Of a stretch of DNA of 52,787 bases, positions 8,301 through 16,232 are shown piece after piece. Positions within the stretch are counted from its first letter, which is position 1; every line of letters begins with the position of its first letter. Where the stretch lies: NCBI GenBank assembly GCA_023399595.1, contig JAEWOR010000024.1:1-52787 (forward strand), read 5' to 3'. The notes beneath the pieces are model-generated. The model ran no database searches. It saw only the letters and a list, made by a program, of their open reading frames with translations, and was not told the DNA's origin. The stretch is from Bacteroidota bacterium. Its GTDB lineage: Bacteria > Bacteroidota > Bacteroidia > Flavobacteriales > Weeksellaceae. The position numbers and the translations under genes are program-made.

Positions 8301-9219
8301 CACTCATAAGTTGTTAACTTCTATTGAAGATTATGTAAACGTTTCAGGTTCAGATTGGACGGTAGATAACGATAAAAATGAATTGATTAAGCAATTAATT
8401 CACAATTATAAAATCAAATTCAACGATATTCAAGGGGTTAAAAACCGTGAGAAATTCGCAATTTCTATCGGTGATGAGCTTCCAGCAGGTATCATGAAGT
8501 TGGCTAAAGTTTATATTGCTAAAAAACGTAAACTTAACGTTGGGGATAAAATGGCAGGACGCCACGGTAACAAAGGTATCGTTTCAAGAATCGTTCGTCA
8601 AGAAGATATGCCATTCCTAGAAGACGGAACACCAGTAGATATCGTATTGAATCCACTTGGGGTACCTTCTCGTATGAACATCGGACAGATTTACGAAACC
8701 GTTCTTGGATGGGCTGGTCAAAAATTAGGTATGAAGTTCGCAACTCCAATCTTTGATGGAGCTAGCCTTGAACAAATTACTGAATATACAGAAAAAGCTG
8801 GTCTTCCTAAGTTTGGTAACACTCACCTTTATGATGGAGGTACTGGAGAAAGATTTACTCAACCAGCTACTGTAGGGGTAATTTATATGTTGAAACTAGG
8901 ACACATGGTAGATGACAAAATGCACGCACGTTCTATTGGACCATATTCATTAATTACGCAACAGCCATTAGGAGGTAAGGCTCAGTTTGGAGGTCAGAGA
9001 TTTGGAGAGATGGAGGTTTGGGCTCTTGAAGCTTTCGGAGCATCTAACATCTTGAGAGAAATCTTAACTGTGAAGTCGGATGACGTTATTGGTAGAGCGA
9101 AAACGTATGAAGCTATCGCGAAAGGAGAAGCAATGCCAGAGCCTGGTATTCCAGAATCTTTCAACGTATTACTTCACGAGTTACAAGGTCTTGGATTAGA
9201 CGTAAGACTTGAGGAATAA
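5398..9219 (+). CDS. rpoB: DNA-directed RNA polymerase subunit beta
   Basis: This is RNA polymerase beta, 1273 residues, full length for Bacteroidetes. The rifampicin pocket is clear at residues 472-494 ([21 protein letters not shown] followed by LS). The residues matching E. coli D516, H526 and S531 are D479, H489 and S494, so the usual resistance positions look wild type. Other hallmarks are [14 protein letters not shown], the [19 protein letters not shown] block, [17 protein letters not shown], and the C-terminal [24 protein letters not shown]. A charged coiled segment (about residues 905-1010) is inserted before the [12 protein letters not shown] motif. The ATG follows the A/T-rich end of the long leader. 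rpoC follows 128 bases later. Confidence 0.99.
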   Translation: [1273 protein letters not shown]

Positions 9220-9239
9220 GTTCCATTTGAAATTAATTT

Positions 9240-9331
9240 ATTTGAAATTTGAAATTCTGCTTGCAGATTTCAAACAAAAAATTCAAACAAAAAATTTATG
9301 AGGTATTAATCTCAAATTTCAAATTTCAAAT
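9240..9331. repeat. Inverted TTTGAAATT repeat between rpoB and rpoC
   Basis: A 17-base arm at 9240-9256 (ATTTGAAATTTGAAATT) is perfectly complementary to 9315-9331, with a 58-base spacer. The right arm lies within the 20-mer CTCAAATTTCAAATTTCAAA at 9311-9330, which occurs again, identically, downstream of rpoC at 13664-13683. It precedes the rpoC start by 17 bases and could fold in the rpoBC message. Confidence 0.6.
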
Positions 9332-9347
9332 CTCAAATTTAAAAACA

Positions 9348-12300
9348 ATGTCAAATAAAAATAAAACAAGTCGATTTAATAAAATCACTATTGGTTTAGC
9401 TTCACCAGAATCTATTCTTCAAGAATCAAGAGGAGAAGTTTTAAAACCAGAAACGATTAACTATCGTACTCACAAACCAGAAAGAGACGGTTTATTCTGC
9501 GAGAAAATCTTTGGTCCAGTTAAGGATTACGAGTGTGCTTGTGGGAAATACAAAAGAATCCGTTATAAAGGAATCGTTTGTGACCGTTGTGGGGTAGAAG
9601 TTACTGAGAAAAAAGTAAGACGAGAGAGAATTGGTCACATCAATCTTGTTGTCCCAATCGCTCACATCTGGTATTTCAGATCTTTACCTAACAAAATTGG
9701 TTACCTTTTAGGCTTACCTTCTAAGAAATTAGATATGATCATCTACTACGAAAGATATGTAGTTGTTCAGCAAGGTATCGCTAAAAAATTAGACGGTTCA
9801 GACTTTGAACCAATGGAGTTCTTAACAGAAGAAGAATATTTGGATATCATGGAAACTCTTCCAATTGAAAACCAATATTTAGATGATTCAGATCCTAATA
9901 AATTCATCGCAAAAATGGGAGCTGAAGCTGTTGAAGAATTGCTAAAAAGAATTGATTTGGATGCATTATCATTCGAATTAAGACATAAAGCTCACAATGA
10001 AGGTTCTAAACAAAGAAGAACTGAAGCTCTTAAAAGATTAAATGTTGTTGAAGCATTAAGAGGAGCAAATACAAGAATGATCAACCGTCCTGAATGGATG
10101 ATTATGAGAGTTCTTCCTGTAATACCACCAGAACTAAGACCATTAGTTCCCTTGGATGGAGGACGTTTTGCAACTTCAGATTTGAATGACCTTTATCGTA
10201 GAGTAATCATCAGAAACAACCGTTTGAAGAGGTTATTGGAGATTAAAGCTCCTGAAGTAATCTTGAGAAACGAAAAGCGTATGCTTCAAGAATCGGTAGA
10301 TTCATTATTCGATAACACAAGAAAATCTTCTGCTGTTAAATCGGAATCTAACAGACCATTGAAATCGCTTTCAGATTCATTGAAAGGTAAACAAGGTCGT
10401 TTCCGTCAAAACTTATTAGGTAAGCGTGTTGACTACTCAGCTCGTTCGGTAATTGTTGTAGGTCCAAGCCTTCAGTTACACGAGTGTGGTCTTCCAAAAG
10501 ATATGGCAGCAGAGCTTTACAAACCATTTATTATTAGAAAACTAATTGAAAGAGGTATTGTAAAAACTGTAAAATCTGCTAAAAGAATCATCGACAGAAA
10601 AGAGCCTGTAGTTTATGATATCCTAGAAAACGTAATGAAGGGTCACCCAGTTCTATTGAACAGGGCACCTACTCTTCACCGTTTGGGTATCCAAGCTTTC
10701 CAGCCTAAGATGATCGAAGGTAAAGCAATCCAACTTCACCCATTGGTAACAACGGCATTCAACGCCGATTTCGATGGTGACCAGATGGCGGTACACTTAC
10801 CTTTAGGTCCAGAAGCAATTTTGGAAGCTCAGTTATTGATGCTAGGTTCTCAAAACATCCTAAACCCTGCGAATGGTTCTCCAATTACGGTACCTTCTCA
10901 GGACATGGTTTTGGGTCTTTACTTCATGACAAAACAATTAGACTCTACAGATACCATGAAAGTAAAAGGCGAAGGTCTTGCTTTCTATTCTCCAGAAGAA
11001 GTAGAAATCGCTTATGCAGAAGGACAAGTTTCTCTTAATGCTAAAGTAAGATGTCGTCTTCCTATTAAAGAAAATGGAGAATTGGTTACAAAACTTATCC
11101 CGACAACAGTAGGTAGAGTTTTGTTCAATCAAATTGTTCCTAAAGAAGTTGGTTATATCGATGAATTGTTGACTAAGAAATCTCTTAGAAATGTTATTGG
11201 TAGAATCCTTGCAGATACAGATTTCCCGACGACGGTTAAGTTCTTGGATGATATGAAAAACTTAGGGTATTCAAACGCATTCAAAGGAGGTCTTTCCTTC
11301 TCATTAGGAGACATCGTGGTTCCTGAAGAGAAAAAGAAAATGATTGCTGACGCTGTTGAAAAAGTTGACGAAATTAGAGCCAACTATAACATGGGTCTTA
11401 TTACAGATACTGAACGTTATAACCAGGTGATTGACGAGTGGACAACTACCAACGCTAACCTTACAGAAATGATTATGGGCAGAATGAAAACCGACCAAGG
11501 TGGTTTCAACTCTGTGTATATGATGCTTGATTCTGGTGCGAGGGGGTCTAAGGAACAGATTCGTCAGTTATCAGGGATGAGAGGTTTGATGGCAAAACCA
11601 CAAAAAGCAGGTTCTACTGGTGCGGAAATTATCGAAAACCCAATTATTGCAAACTTTAAAGAAGGTCTTTCCATCTTAGAGTACTTTATCTCAACCCACG
11701 GTGCTCGAAAAGGTCTTGCGGATACCGCTCTTAAAACTGCCGATGCAGGTTACCTAACTCGTCGTTTGGTAGACGTTGCACAAGATGTTATTGTAACTGA
11801 AGAAGATTGTGGAACTTTAAGAGGTACTGAGGTTACTCCATTGAAGAAAAACGATGAAATTGTTGAAAGTATTGGAGACAGAATTTTAGGTAGAGTTTCT
11901 TTACATAATATTTACGATCCAGAAACTGATGAGTTAATTGCTCATGCAGATGAACTTATTGATGAACTTTTAGCAAAAAGAATTGAAGCTTTAGGTATTG
12001 AATCTGTAGAAGTTCGTTCTCCATTAACTTGTGAGGCTAAGAGAGGTATTTGTGCTAAATGTTACGGACGTAACCTTGCAACCGGTAAGAAAATTCATAT
12101 GGGAGAAGCAGTTGGTGTAATCGCTGCTCAATCTATTGGGGAGCCTGGTACACAGTTAACACTAAGAACCTTCCACCAAGGGGGTACTGCAGGTAACGTA
12201 TCAGAAAATCCATCTATTGTTGCTAAGAGAGACGGTATCGTAGAAATGGATGAAGTAAGAACTATTACTTCTGAAGATGAAAACGGTAACCCTCAGGAAG

Positions 12301-13613
12301 TGGTGGTTTCTCGTTCAACGGAATTCCGTTTGGTGGCAGATAATGAGTCTAGAACTCCATTAATGGTAGCTAACGTTCCTTATGGTGCTTCATTATTTGT
12401 TAAACCTGGTGATAAAGTGAAAAAAGGCGATATTATCTGTAAATGGGATCCCTATAACGCGGTAATTATTGCTGAAACTGCTGGTAAAGTAGAGTACGAA
12501 GATATTATCCAAGGGGTTTCTTTCCAATTGGAAATCGACGAACAAACAGGTTTCGAAGAAAAAGTAATCTCAGAATCTAGAAATAAAAAAGCCGTTCCAA
12601 CGCTTAAAGTAGTAGATACTAAAGGTGTAGAACAAAAAGGATATAACCTTCCAGTAGGTGCCCACTTAATGGTTAACGATGGTGAAAAAATTAAGGCTGG
12701 TAAAGTCCTAATCAAAATCCCAAGAAAATCTGCAAAAGCAGGGGATATCACCGGAGGTCTTCCAAGAGTTACCGAATTATTTGAAGCTCGTAACCCATCC
12801 AACCCAGCGGTTGTTACAGAAATTGATGGTGTAGTTTCTTACGGTAAAATCAAGAGAGGTAACCGTGAGCTTATCGTTGAAGCAAAAACAGGAGAAAGAA
12901 AAACTTATTTAGTGAAACTTTCTAACCAGATTTTGGTTCAGGAGAATGACTTCGTGAGAGCTGGTTCGCCACTTTCTGATGGTTCTATTACTCCAGACGA
13001 TATCTTAAGAATTAAAGGTCCAACAGCGGTACAAGAATACTTAGTAAACGAGATCCAAGAAGTTTACCGTTTACAAGGGGTGAAAATTGATGACAAACAT
13101 TTCGAGATTATCGTTCGTCAGATGATGACTAAAGTTTCGATTGTTGATGGAGGAGATACCCAATTCTTAGAAGCAGCATTGGAACATAAATATGATTTCC
13201 TAGAAGAAAACAACAGAGTATTCGGTCTTAAAGTAGTAGTTAATGAAGGTGATTCTAAAGAATTTAAACCAGGTCAGATGATTACTGCAAGAGAATTAAG
13301 AGATGAAAACTCTAAATTGAAGCGTGAAGATCAAGCTCTAGTTGAGGTTAGAGAAGCACTTCCTGCTACAGCAACACCTGTATTGCAAGGGATTACAAGA
13401 GCAGCTCTACAAACTAAATCTTTCATGTCTGCAGCATCCTTCCAAGAAACCACTAAAGTTCTTAACGAAGCAGCGGTTGCTGGTAAAGTAGATGAATTAA
13501 ATGGTCTTAAAGAAAATGTTATTGTAGGACACAGAATTCCTGCAGGAACAGGTCTTAAAGAATATCAAAACGTTATCGTAGGTTCTAAAAAAGAATTCGA
13601 AGACATTAACTAA
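9348..13613 (+). CDS. rpoC: DNA-directed RNA polymerase subunit beta'
   Basis: This is RNA polymerase beta', 1421 residues. The N-terminal zinc site is Cys63, Cys65, Cys78 and Cys81 (CACGK and VCDRCG). The catalytic NADFDGDQM motif gives Mg-binding Asp474, Asp476 and Asp478. The bridge and trigger region is visible (GLMAKPQKAGSTGAEIIENPI, LKTADAGYLTRRLVDVAQDV), as is the second zinc site (CGTLRG, SPLTCEAKRGICAKCYGRNL). The end region has QGITRAALQTKSFMSAASFQETTKVL. I use the ATG at 9348: an earlier in-frame ATG at 9249 would translate the AT-rich repeat and add 33 residues unlike any beta'. The gene is co-directional with rpoB, 128 bases downstream of it. Confidence 0.99.
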   Translation: MSNKNKTSRFNKITIGLASPESILQESRGEVLKPETINYRTHKPERDGLFCEKIFGPVKDYECACGKYKRIRYKGIVCDRCGVEVTEKKVRRERIGHINLVVPIAHIWYFRSLPNKIGYLLGLPSKKLDMIIYYERYVVVQQGIAKKLDGSDFEPMEFLTEEEYLDIMETLPIENQYLDDSDPNKFIAKMGAEAVEELLKRIDLDALSFELRHKAHNEGSKQRRTEALKRLNVVEALRGANTRMINRPEWMIMRVLPVIPPELRPLVPLDGGRFATSDLNDLYRRVIIRNNRLKRLLEIKAPEVILRNEKRMLQESVDSLFDNTRKSSAVKSESNRPLKSLSDSLKGKQGRFRQNLLGKRVDYSARSVIVVGPSLQLHECGLPKDMAAELYKPFIIRKLIERGIVKTVKSAKRIIDRKEPVVYDILENVMKGHPVLLNRAPTLHRLGIQAFQPKMIEGKAIQLHPLVTTAFNADFDGDQMAVHLPLGPEAILEAQLLMLGSQNILNPANGSPITVPSQDMVLGLYFMTKQLDSTDTMKVKGEGLAFYSPEEVEIAYAEGQVSLNAKVRCRLPIKENGELVTKLIPTTVGRVLFNQIVPKEVGYIDELLTKKSLRNVIGRILADTDFPTTVKFLDDMKNLGYSNAFKGGLSFSLGDIVVPEEKKKMIADAVEKVDEIRANYNMGLITDTERYNQVIDEWTTTNANLTEMIMGRMKTDQGGFNSVYMMLDSGARGSKEQIRQLSGMRGLMAKPQKAGSTGAEIIENPIIANFKEGLSILEYFISTHGARKGLADTALKTADAGYLTRRLVDVAQDVIVTEEDCGTLRGTEVTPLKKNDEIVESIGDRILGRVSLHNIYDPETDELIAHADELIDELLAKRIEALGIESVEVRSPLTCEAKRGICAKCYGRNLATGKKIHMGEAVGVIAAQSIGEPGTQLTLRTFHQGGTAGNVSENPSIVAKRDGIVEMDEVRTITSEDENGNPQEVVVSRSTEFRLVADNESRTPLMVANVPYGASLFVKPGDKVKKGDIICKWDPYNAVIIAETAGKVEYEDIIQGVSFQLEIDEQTGFEEKVISESRNKKAVPTLKVVDTKGVEQKGYNLPVGAHLMVNDGEKIKAGKVLIKIPRKSAKAGDITGGLPRVTELFEARNPSNPAVVTEIDGVVSYGKIKRGNRELIVEAKTGERKTYLVKLSNQILVQENDFVRAGSPLSDGSITPDDILRIKGPTAVQEYLVNEIQEVYRLQGVKIDDKHFEIIVRQMMTKVSIVDGGDTQFLEAALEHKYDFLEENNRVFGLKVVVNEGDSKEFKPGQMITARELRDENSKLKREDQALVEVREALPATATPVLQGITRAALQTKSFMSAASFQETTKVLNEAAVAGKVDELNGLKENVIVGHRIPAGTGLKEYQNVIVGSKKEFEDIN

Positions 13614-13627
13614 AATCAATATTTGGG

Positions 13628-13683
13628 ATTTGAGATGTGAAATTATTTTTATATTTTCACCATCTCAAATTTCAAATTTCAAA
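13628..13683. repeat. Hairpin and TTTCAAATTTC repeat after rpoC
   Basis: ATTTGAGATG at 13628-13637 pairs with CATCTCAAAT at 13661-13670, and TGAAA (13638-13642) with TTTCA (13655-13659), giving about 15 bp with one bulged C. The right arm runs into CTCAAATTTCAAATTTCAAA (13664-13683), identical to 9311-9330. It lies in the 90-base spacer before the DUF3467 gene. It lacks a T-tract, so it is not an obvious terminator. Confidence 0.6.
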
Positions 13684-13703
13684 AACAAAATAATTAAAAC
13701 AAA

Positions 13704-14006
13704 ATGGACAACAATCAAAATCAAGATCCAAACAACATTAACATTCAACTTAACGAAATGGTAGCTGCAGGTGTATATTGTAACCTAGCTTTAGTAAACC
13801 ATTCTCCATCTGAATTCGTTTTGGATTTTATCCAATTAATGCCAGGTGTACAACAAGCTAACGTAAGATCAAGAGTTATTTTAGCTCCTCTACACGCTAA
13901 GAGAGTTCTTACTGCACTTCAACAAAATATTGCTAACTATGAGCAACAATTTGGTGAAATCAAAGAACTTGAGCCTTTCGTTGTAGGACAAAACGTACAA
14001 GCATAA
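13704..14006 (+). CDS. DUF3467 domain-containing protein
   Basis: This is a 100-residue protein matching DUF3467, a small cytoplasmic family common in Bacteroidetes whose role is unknown to me. The family features are EMVAAGVYCNLALVNHSPSEFVLDFIQ, MPGVQQANVRSRVILAPLHAKRVLTALQQNI and YEQQFG. The N-terminus (MDNNQNQDPNNINIQ) is Asn/Gln-rich and probably disordered. It lies 90 bases after rpoC on the same strand and is followed by a strong terminator, so it is likely the last gene of the rpoBC transcript or reached by read-through. Confidence 0.9.
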   Translation: MDNNQNQDPNNINIQLNEMVAAGVYCNLALVNHSPSEFVLDFIQLMPGVQQANVRSRVILAPLHAKRVLTALQQNIANYEQQFGEIKELEPFVVGQNVQA

Positions 14007-14028
14007 GATTAACCTTATCATAATTAAG

Positions 14029-14058
14029 AATGCCTCAGTGAAAACTGAGGCATTTTTG
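14029..14058. terminator. Bidirectional terminator between DUF3467 gene and a minus-strand gene
   Basis: AATGCCTCAGT (14029-14039) and ACTGAGGCATT (14044-14054) form an 11-bp stem with a GAAA tetraloop, flanked by A and T runs. It suits both converging transcripts. Confidence 0.88.
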
Positions 14059-14080
14059 TATGTAGATGATTTTAAATATG

Positions 14081-14644
14081 TTAATATTTGTGGAGAAATT
14101 CAGCTATTATATTTTGAAATTCTGAAGTGCTAAAACCTCGGGAACATGGGTGGTGTAAGCCAATTGCTATATAATTTCCACCATTATAATTTAATTCTCT
14201 TACATTCCAACGATCATTAATTTTATCAATGTGTTTTCCCCATCCTGTTTTATTAAAAAAATGTTCCCATAAACGACTTGAAAAAACAATTACTTTGTTG
14301 GGTTTTATAAGGTCTAAATACTCTTTAAAGGCCAGTTCCGCTTTATTTTTCTCTCCTGTTGTTGGAACTTGGTTTGATGATGTAAAAGAACTTTGGATAG
14401 CGTTGGCAAAAGCTACTTTACTCCAAAAATCTTCATGTTTCTGATGTTCAAAAATTTTCAAAATAGTTTTGTGAAAATTACTTGCAATATCATCCAATTC
14501 AGTAATCTGAGCTTTTGTAAACTCAGCTAAATTATTGGGTATCGCGGTATTAAAATAATGAGAATCTCCAATAATTAAAAGTTTGTCGTAATGCGATTGA
14601 TGGTAATTTTTTCCAATCCAAGGATGGAAAGTAAGGTTTGACAT
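14081..14644 (-). CDS. Hypothetical protein, possibly uracil-DNA-glycosylase-like fold
   Basis: I do not recognise this 187-residue protein with certainty. It has no signal peptide or membrane segment. The layout resembles the uracil-DNA glycosylase superfamily: an early strand ending in LLIIGDSHYF (about residues 22-31, where the family has its water-activating loop), a middle FANAIQ segment, a strand-loop KPNKVIVFSSRLWEHF around 115-130, and late IAIGLHHPCSRGF (about 157-169), comparable to the family's HPS-type loop. That assignment is inference from motif spacing; no key catalytic residue is proven. It stands alone on the minus strand, converging with the DUF3467 gene, in a stretch of lineage-specific genes. 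Confidence 0.6.
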   Translation of the reverse strand: MSNLTFHPWIGKNYHQSHYDKLLIIGDSHYFNTAIPNNLAEFTKAQITELDDIASNFHKTILKIFEHQKHEDFWSKVAFANAIQSSFTSSNQVPTTGEKNKAELAFKEYLDLIKPNKVIVFSSRLWEHFFNKTGWGKHIDKINDRWNVRELNYNGGNYIAIGLHHPCSRGFSTSEFQNIIAEFLHKY

Positions 14645-14764
14645 ATTGATTTTTTTTTGTGTTTTTTAGAATCGTTTTCTTTTTTATGATTTTAAAATCT
14701 AATTTAAAGTCTCACAAGTTTCAAAAGCCTATGAGGTTTAGATGAGGTTTAAAGTATTTTGAAT

Positions 14765-14965
14765 TTAGAGTTTTACAATATCAAAATTAGAAAGACTACA
14801 ACCATTGCCTACAGTTTTATCACCGTATTTTTGGTTAATAGCTTCCAAAATTTCCTTTTGATTGGGTAATCTACTTGCATTGCGGATAACAATTTCCACA
14901 AACATACCTTTTGCGAGTTTGCCGTATTCCTTTTTTGCGGTTACTTTGTATAGGTGGTTGGACAT
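14765..14965 (-). CDS. Small conserved hypothetical protein
   Basis: This is a 66-residue protein that I recall only as a small conserved hypothetical in Bacteroidetes. It begins MSNHLYKVTAKKEYGKLAKGM and contains FVEIVIRNASRLPNQKEILEAINQKYG, which looks like a beta-alpha unit, ending in a FDIVKL strand. It is soluble, with no signal or membrane segment. It may form a short transcription unit with the 187-residue gene downstream (120 bases apart). No function is proposed. Confidence 0.65.
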   Translation of the reverse strand: MSNHLYKVTAKKEYGKLAKGMFVEIVIRNASRLPNQKEILEAINQKYGDKTVGNGCSLSNFDIVKL

Positions 14966-15042
14966 TTAATTTAGTGTTTGTTTTTAAAGCAAATTATGAG
15001 AATCCATGAGACGATCCACTAAATAATATGGAAAATAATGGT

Positions 15043-15060
15043 AATCATAAATTTATGATT
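15043..15060. repeat. AT-only perfect palindrome
   Basis: AATCATAAATTTATGATT is a perfect 18-base palindrome in the 214-base spacer between two minus-strand genes. It may be a protein-binding site or part of a weak terminator for the upstream membrane-protein gene; its composition makes chance a real possibility. Confidence 0.3.
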
Positions 15061-15179
15061 TTTAGAAATTTGAAATTAAATTATTACAAAAGGAGATAAT
15101 GTTAAAATCATAATTAAGAATGAATTAATGATTTAAGCTTTATCATTCTATCCTCTGAAATAGAAATTGACAATGAGAG

Positions 15180-15959
15180 TTAATTAAAAATAAATAAGAT
15201 AGAAATGAACATTAATAGAATAAAACTAAGTGAATAAAAGCCAATTTTAAATGGAAATCTTATGGTATTAATAGATTTGTTTACAGCATTATTAGTCTTA
15301 ACTATTACATTTTCAAAGCTTTTTTGCTGAATATTAGCAAACACCATTATTTTGTTAAGTGAGTTGTTATTATTTAAATCAAGTTGAATGTTTTGATTCT
15401 TAAAAAGTATGATAGTTTGATTACATCCATAAGCAACTCCAGTGGTAACTAGTTTATCAATAATAGGAATCCCTGCAACTTTTTTTGTAATTATAGGGGC
15501 TACCACACTGTAAATAAAACCTTCAAAAAGTAAATTAACAGAGTTTTGGTTACTGCTGAAAGAATTTACTTTTGTGCTTACTTTTGTTAAGTCACCAATA
15601 GCGTGCCCAAAAGTTTCTATACTATACGAGAATATTGCCTTTAAGTCTTTCTTTAGATGATTAAGTGCTCTTACAACGCCAAATAGTAAAGCAGTTACAA
15701 CAAATAGCACAAAACCAAAGATTCCATATATAATTTGACCAATTGGTCCGAGTTTAAGAATAAAGAAAAATAAGATGTATAAAAGAAGTCCAACAAAAAT
15801 CGGTCTTATAAGTTTTCCAATAGTGTAGTTTTGGATCATAAATAAACTTCCAATTTTAGTAATCACTTCATCGTTTTGATATTTTGTTATATCAATATCT
15901 AACTGATTTTTGATTTGATTTACAATTTCTTGTGAATTGATTTTCTTTAATAGTTTCAT
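15180..15959 (-). CDS. Hypothetical membrane protein
   Basis: This is a 259-residue protein of unknown function. A soluble N-terminal part of about 50 residues is followed by two adjacent hydrophobic segments at about 51-73 (IFVGLLLYILFFFILKLG) and 76-97 (IIYGIFGFVLFVVTALLFGVV), a long middle region, a weakly hydrophobic Gly-Ile stretch near 150-180, and a last membrane segment at the C-terminus (YSLSFILLMFISILFIF). The middle carries a Lys/Asn-rich segment (NQNIQLDLNNNNSLNKI). No catalytic motif is visible. It is divergent from the regulator-like gene at 16233; the 273 bases between them carry palindromes. Confidence 0.65.
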   Translation of the reverse strand: MKLLKKINSQEIVNQIKNQLDIDITKYQNDEVITKIGSLFMIQNYTIGKLIRPIFVGLLLYILFFFILKLGPIGQIIYGIFGFVLFVVTALLFGVVRALNHLKKDLKAIFSYSIETFGHAIGDLTKVSTKVNSFSSNQNSVNLLFEGFIYSVVAPIITKKVAGIPIIDKLVTTGVAYGCNQTIILFKNQNIQLDLNNNNSLNKIMVFANIQQKSFENVIVKTNNAVNKSINTIRFPFKIGFYSLSFILLMFISILFIFN

Positions 15960-16061
15960 TATTTTATTAATTTTTTTTTTTCCACAAATCTACCCTCGTT
16001 CTCGGACAAAATATGTCCTTTTAATTGGGGCTATAAAAGTATTTTAAGCTTGTTAAAGTTT

Positions 16062-16075
16062 TACGGTTTTCCGTA
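16062..16075. promoter_or_regulatory. Palindrome TACGG-TTTT-CCGTA
   Basis: A perfect 5-bp inverted repeat with a TTTT centre in the divergent spacer between 15959 and 16233. It could be an operator or a short RNA hairpin; there is no T-tract on either side. Confidence 0.35.
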
Positions 16076-16172
16076 TCTAAAAGGAGGTTTTTATTATTAA
16101 ATTTGATAATAATCCTTTAAAACTTTGCTTTTTAATTTTTGTTAAAAATAAGAGTTCAATGCAATGCTGAGC

Positions 16173-16190
16173 TTGTACAATTTTGTACAA
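16173..16190. promoter_or_regulatory. Tandem TTGTACAA operators, one helical turn apart
   Basis: The palindrome TTGTACAA occurs at 16173-16180 and again at 16183-16190, centres 10 bp apart, which puts both on the same face of the helix. They end 42 bases before the ATG of a gene whose N-terminus looks DNA-binding. Such an arrangement is typical of cooperative repressor sites; that the neighbouring protein binds here is inference. Confidence 0.5.
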
Positions 16191-16232
16191 AATTTTGGAG
16201 TATTTTTTAATTAAGATTTTAAACTTATAACC

